A stretch of DNA of 64,000 bases from Bacillota bacterium (lineage in GTDB: Bacteria; Bacillota; Clostridia; Acetivibrionales; DSM-1351). The first letter of the stretch is position 1; each line of letters opens with the position of its first letter. Made by a program: the position numbers and the translations under genes. Shown here piece by piece: positions 45,601 to 55,300 of the stretch. The stretch spans positions 62,001 through 126,000 of the forward strand of contig JAEXFI010000039.1 of NCBI GenBank assembly GCA_023400235.1, in the 5' to 3' direction. A model generated the notes under the pieces. That model was not told where the DNA came from. It did not search any database and saw only the letters and a program-made list of their open reading frames with translations.

Positions 45601-47083
45601 TGAATCGGCAACTAAAGTAATGGGTACTAATTATACTGTTGAAATGAAGATACCCTTTAAAAGTATTACTCCTCAAAACAATGTAAAAATAGGTTTTGAT
45701 GCTCAGGTAAATGATGCCGACAGCAGTAAATCACGTGTGGGATATGCCACCTGGAATGACACCACAGGAGTCGGCTATCAGGACACCTCCGTATACGGAG
45801 AGGTCACCCTTACTGGAAAAGGCTCCGGAACAGACAACGGTACTGGAAATAATAACACCAATAACAATACAAACAACACCAGCACAAATAATTCAAGCTC
45901 TACCGCTGACAAATCGGTAATAAGCGTGAGCGTGCCTGTTATAGTGAATACTGATGGCAGCGCTACAGCAAATGTTACAGAAAAAGTTGTGGAAGATATT
46001 TTGAAAAACATTGAAACTGTCAAGAAGAATGAGGAAAAGCCGGTAGTCACACTGAAGCTGGATACTTTTGCAAAGTTAAGCGGTGCTACCCTCAAGCTTC
46101 CCGAAGCTACCCTGTCGAAAATAATCAAGGCAGACAAGGAGGCATCACTTAAGGTGGTTTCGGCAGATTATGAAATTACCTTTGATAGTAAGACCATTGA
46201 CACTATTTCAAAGGCCGGGACAGGTGCAACTGAAATAAAAGTTGTAAAGCTTGCAGCAGCAGATGTGGCAAAACTGCCTGCTGCAACCGCAGAAAAAATT
46301 GCTCAGCGTCCGGTATATGAGTTTACTGTTACCAGCGGAGGCAAAACAGTATCCGACTTCAAGGACGGAACCGTAACTGCAAGGATACCGTATGTTATTT
46401 CAAATAATGAAGATCCAAATGCCATTGTGGCGTACTGGCTTGATAACAATAACAACCTTGTTCCTGTAAGAGGAACATATTCAAAAGGTTATGTTGAGCT
46501 AAAGACAACACATTTTTCAAAGTTTGCCGTAGGCTATAACAAGGTGAGCTTTAAGGATATGAAGACCACAGACAGCTATGCCGCTGCAGCCACATATCTT
46601 GGAGCCAGGGGTATTGTCACCGGTGAGAACTTTGATGCAAAGGGTACGGTAACTCGAGGAGAAGCCATAGTAATGCTTCTCAAAGCATATAACATTAAGC
46701 CTGTGGAAAATCCGGTGAATAACTTCTCAGATGCAGCAGGAGAATTTGCAGGCTACTATGCTAAAGCAAAGGAAATAGGCATAACCAGCGGAGTGGGAAA
46801 CAACAGGCTGGCTGCCGATACTTCTATAACCACTGAAATGCTGTATGTAATGCTGCACAACATGATAAGCTACCTGGGAGAATTCCCGGCTGCAGCAAGC
46901 CCTTCTAAAGACCAGCCGGTCCTGAAGAACAGCAGCAGATTGGCTAAATGGTCGGTAAAATCTATCAGCAAGCTGGTTGAAACTGGTGTTGTGAAAGAGG
47001 ACGAAAAGACCTTCAATAATCCAAATGCAAACTGCGTCAGGGGAGAGCTTTCTGAAATATTGTTTTCTGCTCTGAGCAGGTAA
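42650..47083 (+). CDS. Cell-wall-anchored GH10 endo-xylanase with CBM modules, CBM9 and SLH domains
   Basis: A 1477-residue secreted xylanase, TTG start behind GAGGAGG; no ATG lies near the N-terminus, so the TTG is secure. Order: signal peptide (about 1-35); two N-terminal modules (about 39-188, 199-350) that differ from the paralogues by an insertion around TPGALIVAQPVKPST; CBM22-like (about 372-512); GH10 (about 522-863) with E654 in WDVVNEA and nucleophile E778 in TELDIQ; CBM9 (about 868-1058); Asn/Thr linker; a roughly 200-residue domain found before SLH repeats; three SLH domains (about 1299-1477). It is held on the cell wall by SLH. A terminator follows. Confidence 0.93.
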   Translation: MSSTIVKKFRKAVSLLLVLCLVFTLIPVNSVVKAATVTVYHEDFAAGIGAATQSGGASLTQVSDKVFDGNDDGKALYVENRENSWDAVDFSFSALELENAKTYSITITGYIDSSVSSVTPGALIVAQPVKPSTDKYGNYLGQATVITGSAFTITTQYTADTSTYDRIRIQSDDKGANVPFYIGDILITTDSTPSTPTVSEVYHETFEEGIGGATQSGGASLSQVSDKVFDGNADGKALYVEKRENSWDAVDFSLSTLKLKNGKTYNITIKGYIDENVTSVTPGALIVAQPVKPSTNQYGNYLGQAIVTTGAAFNIATQYTADTSTYDRIRIQSDDKGATVPFYIGDILITIDGGGTEEPTPPEEPAKAFTTLTFEDNTNGGFVPRGGVETLTVTNEQNHTTGGALSLKVEGRNEGWHGPSLSIIDYVNSGCKYKFSMWVKMSSPSSAELQLSTQVGGSSYNNISKVTAADDKWSQIEGTYTYNSVSSGTVTLYVESSTTSAAFYIDDISIEKVEAPPIVIQKDLTPIKDVYEDDFLIGNAVAPSELEGSSFELLKHHFNVITAGNDMKPDALQKTKGVFTYGTADSMIQKAHANGMEVHGHVLVWHQQTPAWMNTTTGGVVLSREEALENMTEHIKNVVQHFGNQVISWDVVNEAMGDNPSNPSDWRSSLRGDSNWGKAIGPDYIEQAFLAAREVIDQNGWNIKLYYNDYNEDNKNKADAIYNMVNEINTRYAEDHPGKLLIEGIGMQAHYNKSTKPENVEASLKKFISLGVEISVTELDIQAGSNNTLDAKEANIQAYLYGNLMKIFKNYSDSISRVTIWGLDDPHSWRASSSPLLFDEAMQAKPAYYAVVDPDKYMSEHEPPPSVQINEATAAYGTPVIDGNLDSIWNKAEEISLGLFSGAWKYATGKTKVLWDDSNLYVLTQVSDTLLNKDSADAWQQDSVEVFVDENNGKTLSYEDDDGQYRVNYDNETSFNPSRMSAGFESATKVMGTNYTVEMKIPFKSITPQNNVKIGFDAQVNDADSSKSRVGYATWNDTTGVGYQDTSVYGEVTLTGKGSGTDNGTGNNNTNNNTNNTSTNNSSSTADKSVISVSVPVIVNTDGSATANVTEKVVEDILKNIETVKKNEEKPVVTLKLDTFAKLSGATLKLPEATLSKIIKADKEASLKVVSADYEITFDSKTIDTISKAGTGATEIKVVKLAAADVAKLPAATAEKIAQRPVYEFTVTSGGKTVSDFKDGTVTARIPYVISNNEDPNAIVAYWLDNNNNLVPVRGTYSKGYVELKTTHFSKFAVGYNKVSFKDMKTTDSYAAAATYLGARGIVTGENFDAKGTVTRGEAIVMLLKAYNIKPVENPVNNFSDAAGEFAGYYAKAKEIGITSGVGNNRLAADTSITTEMLYVMLHNMISYLGEFPAAASPSKDQPVLKNSSRLAKWSVKSISKLVETGVVKEDEKTFNNPNANCVRGELSEILFSALSR

Positions 47084-47128
47084 GGCAAAGGTAGTAATAT
47101 TAATAGCAATAATCAATAATAAAAATTA

Positions 47129-47172
47129 GGCGCTGTCTCTGGTATAAATGCTACCGGAGGCAGCGTTTTTTT
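47129..47172 (+). terminator. Terminator after the SLH xylanase gene
   Basis: GCGCTGTCTC...GAGGCAGCG, with inner GGTA/TACC pairing, followed by seven T. Located 46 bases after the stop. Confidence 0.85.
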
Positions 47173-47239
47173 GTCTCAATTTTTATTAAAAATTAGTCGC
47201 GAACATTTACCTTAATATATTAAAAAAGTAAAATAATGG

Positions 47240-47268
47240 TTGACAAGCACAGTGTTATATTTTATATT
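47240..47268 (+). promoter_or_regulatory. Probable sigma-A promoter of the dockerin xylanase gene
   Basis: Perfect TTGACA (47240-47245), 17-base spacer, TATATT (47263-47268). The RNA would have a leader of about 310 bases before the TTG start at 47584. Nothing else is recognised in 47275-47570. This makes the third xylanase an independent transcript. Confidence 0.6.
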
Positions 47269-47583
47269 TAGTTTGTATATAAATTCATTTGCAGAATTAA
47301 AATGGACTATAAAAATCTTTTGTCTCGTATTTCAAATAAATCACTTTAAACATATTCACGGCAGTAGCGACCCCATATATTTTTCCTCCAATTTACTATC
47401 AGCAGGTCACTCCCATCAAAATAATAAAAGTACATTATTTCTTGCCTGTTACTAACAGAACGGGCAGGTTGATCGAGGTGTGGACATGCTGCAATCAGCA
47501 ACTGAATCTTAAGAAATAAACAGTAAATTTTAGCTACACTTTCATAAAAATATGCAGTTTATAAAATAAGGAGGCGGTAAAAT

Positions 47584-50500
47584 TTGAGCAGTACTATTAA
47601 AGGAAGTTTTAGAAAGACAATATCCGTATTTTTGGCGTTATGCCTGCTGATTTCGTTAATAACTTTTTCCAGCGTGGCAAATGCCGAGACAACTACTGTT
47701 TATCATGAGACCTTTGCAGATGGGACAGGAATAGCAACACAGTCAGGGGGAGCTGCCCTCACACAGGTGTCCGATAAAACCTTTGCAGGAAATGAGGACG
47801 GGAAGGCTTTGTACGTAAGCAACAGAGCCAACAACTGGGATGCAGCCGATTTCAGCTTTAGTGCCTTGAAGCTGGAAAACGGAAAAAGCTATACCATTAC
47901 AGTAAAGGGCTATGTGGATCCAGATGCGACAGTTCCCGAAGGCTCCCAGGCCTTTCTTCAGACAATCAGCAGCTATTCCTGGCTGGCAGGAGCCAGCTTG
48001 ACAGCAGGAGAAGCATTTACCCTGACAGGGACCTATACGGTGGATACTGAAAATGATGACAGAATACGTGTCCAGTCAAATGATACTGGAGCCGTGGTTC
48101 CTTTTTATATCGGAGATATATTGATTACCGGGGACAAGACCTCAGGTACGGTTATTGACAAGGAAATATATCACGAAACCTTTTCCGCAGGTAATGGAGC
48201 GGCAACTCAGTCAGGGGGAGCTGCCCTCACCCAGGTGACCGACAAGACCTTTGACGGAAATAGTGACGGAGCAGCCTTGTATGTGAGCAATAGAGCAAAT
48301 AACTGGGATGCAGCCGATTTCAGCTTTAGTGCCTTGAAGCTGGAGAACGGGAAAACCTATACAGTCACTGTTAAAGGCTATGTGGACCAGGATGCGACAG
48401 TGCCTGAAGGTTCGCAAGCCTTTCTCCAGACTATAGGCAGCTATTCCTGGCTGGCAGGTGCGGACTTTACCGCCGGGGCCCCTTTTACCCTGAAAGGCAC
48501 CTATACGGTGGATACGGAGAAGGATGAAAAGCTGCGTATTCAGTCAAATGATGCCGGTGCAGCCGTACCTTTCTACATAGGTGATATATTAATTACGCAG
48601 CAGGTTATTGATGACGGGAATAATCCACCCAGACCTCCAGCAGTGCCTTTTACCCCGGTTACCTTTGAAGACGGGACTGCCGGTGGGTTTTCAGGCAGAG
48701 CGGGAACAGAGACCTTAACTGTTACCGACGAGGAGAACCATACAACAGGAGGCGCATTATCCTTAAAGGTTGAGGGCAGAACCAGCACCTGGCATGGGCC
48801 CTCTTTGCACGTAGAAAAATACATAGATCAAGGCAGTGAATATAAAATCTCAGCCTGGATCAAGCTGATAGAGCCGTCCAGCTCCCAACTGCAGCTTTCC
48901 ACCCAGGTGGGCAACGGAAGCAGTGCAGCATATGTGAGTCTGGCAGCCAAGACCATAAACAGCAGTGACGGCTGGGTCTTGTATGAAGGTACATACCGCT
49001 ACAATAATGTAGCAGACGAATATCTGACAATATATGTGGAAAGCTCAAATAACGCCACGGCAGCTTTTTATATTGATGATATCAGCTTCACGGTTACTGA
49101 AGCAGGACCCATAGAAATTCAGGATTTGACGCCTATCAAGGATGTATACCAGGGGGATTTTCTCATAGGAAATGCTGTTTCAGCAGAGGATATGCAGGGT
49201 GTAAGGCTTGAGCTTTTAAAGAAGCACTTCAATGCCGCCACCGCTGGTAATGCCATGAAGCCTGATGCGCTGCAGCGTACAAAAGGAGCATTTACCTTTA
49301 CTGATGCAGACAAGCTTGTTGACAAGATACTGTCAGAAGGCATGGAAATGCACGGCCATACTCTGGTGTGGCATCAGCAGTCACCTGACTGGATGAATAC
49401 AACCACCGATGAAAGCGGTAATACCATCCCTCTGGGACGTGAAGAGGCACTTGCTAATTTAAAAACTCATATAAAAACTGTTGTGGAGCATTTCGGCAGC
49501 AGGGTTATTTCATGGGATGTGGTAAATGAAGCTATGAACGATAATCCTCAGACACCTGCCGATTGGAGGGCTTCCCTGAGGCAAGCTCCGTGGTATCAGG
49601 CCATTGGAGACGATTATATCCAGCAGGCCTTCCTGGCGGCAAGGGAAGTATTGGATCAGCATCCTGACTGGGATATCAAGCTTTATTATAATGACTACAA
49701 TCTGGACAATCAGAACAAATCCAAAGCAGTGTACAATATGGTTAATGAAATAAATTCAAATTATCAGGCAACCCACCCCGGCAAGCTTCTAATTGACGGT
49801 GTGGGTATGCAGGGACATTACATGGTCAATACAAACCCTGCAAATGTCAAATTGTCACTGGAGAGATTTATTTCTCTGGGAGTAGAGGTAAGTATAACGG
49901 AGCTTGACATACAGGCAGGGAGCAATTATCAGCTTTCGGATAAGCTTGCGGAGGCCCAGGGCTATTTATATGCACAGCTCTTTAAAATATTTAAGGAACA
50001 CGCTGCAAATATTGGCAGAGTAACTATTTGGGGTCTGGATGACAGCACCAGTTGGAGGGCTTCAACAAATCCTGTCTTATTTGACAAGAACCTGCAGGCA
50101 AAACTTGCCTATTACGGCGTGATTGATCCTGATAAGTATATGGAGGAGCATCTGCCCACTGTACCGCAGGATGCAAGGAAGAGTACTGCAAAATATGCAG
50201 CTCCCGTGATTGACGGAATTGTTGACAATGCCTGGAGCAATGCACCCGAGATACCTGTAAACCAGTTCCAGATGGCCTGGCAGGGTGCAACGGGAATAGC
50301 GAAAGCTCTCTGGGATGATGAAAACCTGTATGTTCTGGTGCAGGTAAGCGATGCACAGCTGGACAAAAGCAGTGCAAATACTTACGAACAGGACTCTGTA
50401 GAGGTTTTTGTGGACGAAAATAATGGGAAGACCTCCTTCTACCAGGAGGATGACGGACAATACAGGGTTAACTTTGACAACGAGACCTCCTTTAACCCCT

Positions 50501-50964
50501 CGGGAATTGCTGCGGGTTTTGTATCTGCAACAAAGGTTTCCGGCACCAACTATATAGTTGAAATGAAAATACCCTTTAAAACCGTAAATCCCCAGGAGGA
50601 TTCCAACATAGGCTTTGATGTGCAGATTAACGATGCGAAAGACGGTGCACGCCAAAGTGTTGCAGCCTGGAATGATACCACAGGCAACGGTTATCAGGAC
50701 ACTTCGGGCTATGGCGTGCTCACTCTCGCTGGAAAGAAACCTGGGACTGCTGTAGTTGGAGATCTGAATGGAGACGGTTCTATTGACGCCCTGGATAATG
50801 CATTAATGAGGCAGGTGCTGCTGGGACTGGTTACAGAGCTTCCGGTCCAGGATGATCTGTACGCTGCCGATCTGGACGGAGATGGTCAAATAACTGCGCT
50901 GGATATGGCCTTACTAAAAAAATATCTGTTGGGACTTATTACAGAATTTCCAAAAAAGCCATAG
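47584..50964 (+). CDS. Cellulosomal GH10 endo-xylanase with CBM modules, CBM9 and C-terminal dockerin
   Basis: A 1126-residue secreted xylanase, TTG start with AGGAGG upstream. Order: signal peptide (about 1-35); two near-identical N-terminal modules (about 39-182, 195-339); CBM22-like (about 357-504); GH10 (about 514-857), E649 in WDVVNEA and E773 in TELDIQ; CBM9 (about 862-1052); type I dockerin (about 1057-1126). The dockerin has two calcium repeats GDLNGDGSIDALDNAL and ADLDGDGQITALDMAL; Ala-Leu at the recognition positions is typical of mesophilic clostridial cellulosomes. It would join a scaffoldin encoded elsewhere. The esterase gene follows by 112 bases and carries a near-copy of this dockerin. 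Confidence 0.94.
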   Translation: MSSTIKGSFRKTISVFLALCLLISLITFSSVANAETTTVYHETFADGTGIATQSGGAALTQVSDKTFAGNEDGKALYVSNRANNWDAADFSFSALKLENGKSYTITVKGYVDPDATVPEGSQAFLQTISSYSWLAGASLTAGEAFTLTGTYTVDTENDDRIRVQSNDTGAVVPFYIGDILITGDKTSGTVIDKEIYHETFSAGNGAATQSGGAALTQVTDKTFDGNSDGAALYVSNRANNWDAADFSFSALKLENGKTYTVTVKGYVDQDATVPEGSQAFLQTIGSYSWLAGADFTAGAPFTLKGTYTVDTEKDEKLRIQSNDAGAAVPFYIGDILITQQVIDDGNNPPRPPAVPFTPVTFEDGTAGGFSGRAGTETLTVTDEENHTTGGALSLKVEGRTSTWHGPSLHVEKYIDQGSEYKISAWIKLIEPSSSQLQLSTQVGNGSSAAYVSLAAKTINSSDGWVLYEGTYRYNNVADEYLTIYVESSNNATAAFYIDDISFTVTEAGPIEIQDLTPIKDVYQGDFLIGNAVSAEDMQGVRLELLKKHFNAATAGNAMKPDALQRTKGAFTFTDADKLVDKILSEGMEMHGHTLVWHQQSPDWMNTTTDESGNTIPLGREEALANLKTHIKTVVEHFGSRVISWDVVNEAMNDNPQTPADWRASLRQAPWYQAIGDDYIQQAFLAAREVLDQHPDWDIKLYYNDYNLDNQNKSKAVYNMVNEINSNYQATHPGKLLIDGVGMQGHYMVNTNPANVKLSLERFISLGVEVSITELDIQAGSNYQLSDKLAEAQGYLYAQLFKIFKEHAANIGRVTIWGLDDSTSWRASTNPVLFDKNLQAKLAYYGVIDPDKYMEEHLPTVPQDARKSTAKYAAPVIDGIVDNAWSNAPEIPVNQFQMAWQGATGIAKALWDDENLYVLVQVSDAQLDKSSANTYEQDSVEVFVDENNGKTSFYQEDDGQYRVNFDNETSFNPSGIAAGFVSATKVSGTNYIVEMKIPFKTVNPQEDSNIGFDVQINDAKDGARQSVAAWNDTTGNGYQDTSGYGVLTLAGKKPGTAVVGDLNGDGSIDALDNALMRQVLLGLVTELPVQDDLYAADLDGDGQITALDMALLKKYLLGLITEFPKKP

Positions 50965-51076
50965 TAAGCATATTGCTGCGGTAATGCTTCTGGGGAGCTT
51001 TTATAACCAGCGGTCGGGTTGACCGTGTAATATATGCAAGATATAGCTTATAAAATTATCAGGAGGTATTTCAAGA

Positions 51077-52042
51077 ATGCTTAACATGAGAAAAAGAATA
51101 TTATCATTTATCGTTTTATTAAGTATGTTCCTCAGCGTGAGCCTGACCGGTTTTGCCCAGGAGCAGAACGCCGCTGAGGGTGGAGCGGCAAGCGTGACCG
51201 CTGCTGCTGCAGCTGCCGTGATAGGAGATTTGAATGGTGATGGCTCAATCGATGCTCTGGACAATTCCTTAATGAAGCAGCTACTGCTGGGGACCATTAC
51301 CGACCTGCCGGTGCAGGATGACCTGTATGCCGCCGACCTGGACGGTGATGGGCAGATATCCGCACTGGATTTGTCTTTAATGAAGCAATATCTTTTAGGA
51401 CTTATTACAAAATTTCCTAAAAATCCTCCTCAGAGCACCCCAACCATGGTGATGCCCCTGGGAGATTCAATAACTGACGGAACGGCAGTGGCAGGAGGAT
51501 ACCGTATCAAATTGTGGAAAAGCATCACTGACAACGGTCAGAAAGTGGACTTTGTGGGTTCTCTGTCAAACGGACCCTCAGAACTTGGAGATAAAAACCA
51601 TGAAGGACACTCCGGGTGGAGAATAGACCAGCTGGACACCAATATAAATAGCTGGATGACCACCTATAAGCCTAAAATCGTGTTGCTCCACATAGGGACT
51701 AATGATATGACTCAAAATACTGATTTGTCAAATGCACCCGCCCGGCTGGGAACACTTATTGACAAGATATGCGCCAAGCTTCCGGCAGGAGGCAAGCTGT
51801 ACGTGGCAACAATCATTCCTCTGGGAATAGGTGATTTGAACAACAGGGTCAAGGCTTACAACAGTAAAATTCCCGATATTGTTCAAAGCAAGGTCAGCCA
51901 GGGTAAGCCGGTATATGTGGTTGATATGTATAATGCACTCACAACCGCTGATCTCTCAGACGGAGTGCATCCCAACAGAACAGGTTATGACAAGATGGCA
52001 GATGTATGGTATAAGGCCATCAGCAGTGACCTGGCAAAGTAA
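51077..52042 (+). CDS. SGNH esterase (acetyl-xylan esterase, CE3-like) with N-terminal dockerin
   Basis: A 321-residue secreted protein: signal peptide (about 1-27), Ala-rich spacer, type I dockerin (about 48-118, GDLNGDGSIDALDNSL and ADLDGDGQISALDLSL), then an SGNH hydrolase. The catalytic serine is S131 in GDSITDG, with HIGTNDM as block III and D295/H298 in DGVHPN. It should remove acetyl groups from xylan within the cellulosome, which opens the chain to the xylanases. A dockerin before the enzyme is the less common order. AGGAGGT lies nine bases before the ATG. The 112-base gap to the upstream xylanase shows no terminator, so co-transcription is likely. Confidence 0.9.
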   Translation: MLNMRKRILSFIVLLSMFLSVSLTGFAQEQNAAEGGAASVTAAAAAAVIGDLNGDGSIDALDNSLMKQLLLGTITDLPVQDDLYAADLDGDGQISALDLSLMKQYLLGLITKFPKNPPQSTPTMVMPLGDSITDGTAVAGGYRIKLWKSITDNGQKVDFVGSLSNGPSELGDKNHEGHSGWRIDQLDTNINSWMTTYKPKIVLLHIGTNDMTQNTDLSNAPARLGTLIDKICAKLPAGGKLYVATIIPLGIGDLNNRVKAYNSKIPDIVQSKVSQGKPVYVVDMYNALTTADLSDGVHPNRTGYDKMADVWYKAISSDLAK

Positions 52043-52074
52043 AGCAAAAACTGATTCATTGCATATATTGTACA

Positions 52075-52110
52075 AAAGCTAGAGGCTCCCTGATGGGAGT
52101 CTTTAGCTTT
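52075..52110 (+). terminator. Probable terminator after the esterase gene
   Basis: AAGCTA.GA.GGCTCCC(TGAT)GGGAGTC.TT.TAGCTT forms a long stem with a small internal loop, followed by TAGTG rather than a T-run. It closes the xylanase-esterase unit. Confidence 0.65.
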
Positions 52111-52228
52111 AGTGCTGAAAAACTGCTTTTTAGGAGAGCGAGGCTACAGGCTGTAAATAAAACTCTTTAAAAATTTAACAAATTTTATAAGGTTTACTAA
52201 TTTATAACAATGATATATAATTAACAAT

Positions 52229-52258
52229 AAATTCTATAAATTATATATTATAGAATTT
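52229..52258. promoter_or_regulatory. AT-rich inverted repeat before the subtilase gene
   Basis: AAATTCTATAA (52229-52239) and TTATAGAATTT (52248-52258) are perfect 11-base arms with an 8-base spacer, 43 bases before the subtilase start. It could be an operator; no T-run. The rest of 52111-52228 is AT-rich with nothing recognised. Confidence 0.45.
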
Positions 52259-52301
52259 ACGACAATTAAACCGACTTAATATTTTTACACTGGGGGAAAA
52301 G

Positions 52302-55300
52302 ATGACTTTGAAAAAGAACATATTTTACAGGATTGCTGCTTTATTTACAGTGGCTGCTGTAATGCTTGCTCCGGCTGGAACCGTATCTGCGGCGGAAGGA
52401 CGGCCGGACTTTGACGTCTCAGGCTTTCAAGAGGACAACGGCAGTAAGGCAGAATACAATAGCTTTACGGGAGATATGAAGAGCTCTGGAGAACTGATAA
52501 TAAAATACAAGGAGCAGGGCAATTCTATAAACGCGCTGTCACAGGAGAAGTACGGCAGAGGTTTAAAATATCAAAAGCTTAAGCAGCTGGGGGAGAATAT
52601 GGAGCTTGTTCAGCTGGCCCCGAATCAAACTCTGGAAGCCGCCATAGCCGAGCTGGAGAAAAATCCGGCAGTGGAATATGCGCAGCCCAACTACATATTA
52701 AATGCATATGATGTACCAAATGATCCGCTGTACGCAAGGCAGTGGGGAATGAGAAACGAGGGACAATTGATAAGAGGCGGTTATGGCACCGCCGGAGTGG
52801 ATATAAATGTTCAAAAAGCCTGGAGCATGACAAAGGGAAAGGCTGAAATAATTGTAGGGGTTCTGGATTCAGGTATAGATATAAATCACCCTGATATCCG
52901 GAACAATATTGTTGCAGGCTGGGATTTTGCACATGACGACAGCAGTGTATATGACAAGGACGAGGATGAGAGCCACGGTACAAACATTGCTGGAATAATT
53001 GCCGCAAGTGTAAATAACAATATTGGAGTAAGCGGCGTAGCTCCAAATGTAAAAATAATGCCTCTGAAATTTATGATAAACAGGTCAGGTTATACCGCCG
53101 ATGCCATAGAAGCTATAAATTATGCCAAGGAAAGAGGCGTTAAAATCATAAATTGCAGCTTTGGAGGAACTGGGAGGGACTTTGCACTAAGAGCTGCAAT
53201 GGCGAAGTCGAATATTATTTTTGTGTGCGCTGCGGGAAACAACGGCAGAGACCTTGATAAGAAGGAGCCCTGTTATCCGGCGTGCTTTGGTCTGCCAAAC
53301 CAGATAAATGTTGCGGCAGTTGACAATGATGGAAACCTGTGCAGCTTTTCCAACTATGGCACAGAAATCGATGTGGCGGCTCCAGGACAGAATATTCTTA
53401 ATATTCTGCCTGAAAGCTCCTACGGATATATGAGCGGAACCTCCATGGCAGCGCCTTTTGTCACAGGTGTGGTGGCATTGATGGAAAGTCTGGCACCTGC
53501 CGGGAAGACTGACCGGATAGTTGAAGAGCTAAAAGCCAGCGTCCTTAAAATGAATAGCTTACAGTCAAAGGTCAATACCGGCGGTATGGTGGATTCCTAT
53601 AAAGCGGTTCAAAAGGCTGACAATATGAAAACTGAAAGTGGTATACCACTTATAAACTCTCAAAATGTGGGCATATTTCCTGCTGATGCAGTAATTGATG
53701 ATGTAAGGCACGAAATGTATGTGGCTGGTTTTAGCTATAAGAGTCTATACTCCGTAAATTATGAAACGGGAGACTTCAAGGAAATACGGTTGGAGGCCAA
53801 ACCCGGGTGTATTGCATATGCAAACGGCAGGCTGTATATTGGAATGCTGTCTCCGGTATTATCTGCTCCAACCGGCTCTGTTGCCGTAGTAGACACAGAC
53901 AGCTTCAAGGTCATAGACCGGTTTGATATTGGTATGGTACCCGAGGACATTGCTGCAGACGAGGATGGCTTTATTTATGTTACCGGTCAAGCAGCCGGAG
54001 GGTATCAGCTTCAGTCTTATTCAGAAAATACAAAGGCCCTGGTGTCGGCTGTTAATATGAGCCAATTGAATATGATTGAAATCCATCCAGCATTTAAAAG
54101 AATTTATTCGACCAAGTCATATACCTCATCCGATAGTTTTATTATGTGTCCCATTCAAAGCGGGCAGCTTTCCGGTCCGGTCAGCGGACCTCCTCTGAAA
54201 GAGCAAGATAGCTACTTGAGGTCATATTTTGAAATATCACCTGATGGCAAATACCTGTTCAACTCATCAGGCGCAATTTTCAAATGTCATGAGGATTCGT
54301 CAATTGATATGAGTTATGTGGGGAGCATAGGTAAGAGCTATAATAAAATTGCCTTCGACCTTCCCAAGGACAGGTTTTATGTTTCCAATGGAAGGAAATA
54401 CGAGGAATACTGCTACAGCAGCCTTGAGAAAGTAGGAGAGTACACAGCTCCCAGAGAAATAACCGGGTTGTTTTCAGCAGGCGGGCGTTTGCTGGCAATT
54501 GACCAGTATGAGGGAAATTATTACATAGACAACCTGTATTATGTTGAGAAGCCAACTAATTTACAGGCTGTTTCTGAGGGCAGTGACATAAGGGTAACCT
54601 GGGAGGGTGCTTCAGGAGTGACCGGCTACGAGGTTGAGGTTAACGGAACCAGCATCGATATTGGTTTGGCGCAAAGCTACATAATATCCGGGGCTGTTCC
54701 CGCAGCTTCCTATATGGTAAAGGTCAGGGCAAAAAGGGCAGGTCAGGTCAGTGATTGGGCTGTGGCAGTACAAAAGGCGGGAGCAAACTGGTCAATTATT
54801 AGAGATATGCCCTCAGCCAGGGCTGATTTTGCGGCAGTGGAGCTGGAGGGGAAAATCTACGCCATTGGTGGCAGGAACGCTTCTCGTAAAGCTGTGGGTA
54901 CTGTGGAGGTATTTGACCCGGATACTCAGACCTGGTCTCAGGCAGCAAGCCTGAATACCCCACGATATGGTCTGGAGGCACAGGTTGTCAATGGAAAAAT
55001 CTATGCTGTGGGTGGAGAGAGCGGTTATTTTTTATACGACACTGTGGAGGAGTACGATCCCCTCACGGATACCTGGACCGAAAAACAGGGAATGCTGAAG
55101 AACAGAAGTAATTTCGGGCTGCAGGCTGTGGACGGAAAGCTCTATGCCATGGGCGGCTATGATGATGCTATATCTGTAAATAAGTCTGTGGTTAAGCCCA
55201 TGGAGCAGTATGATGCTGAAAAGAATGAATGGAGGATTATAGGTGAGATGCCCACTCCAAGATATGGTTTCAGTACTGCTGCACTTGGAAAGGCCATATA

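Noticed and set aside
50077..50655. 192-residue antisense frame in the dockerin xylanase
   Set aside because: Lies opposite the CBM9 coding region; antisense frames there recur in the paralogues because of codon composition.
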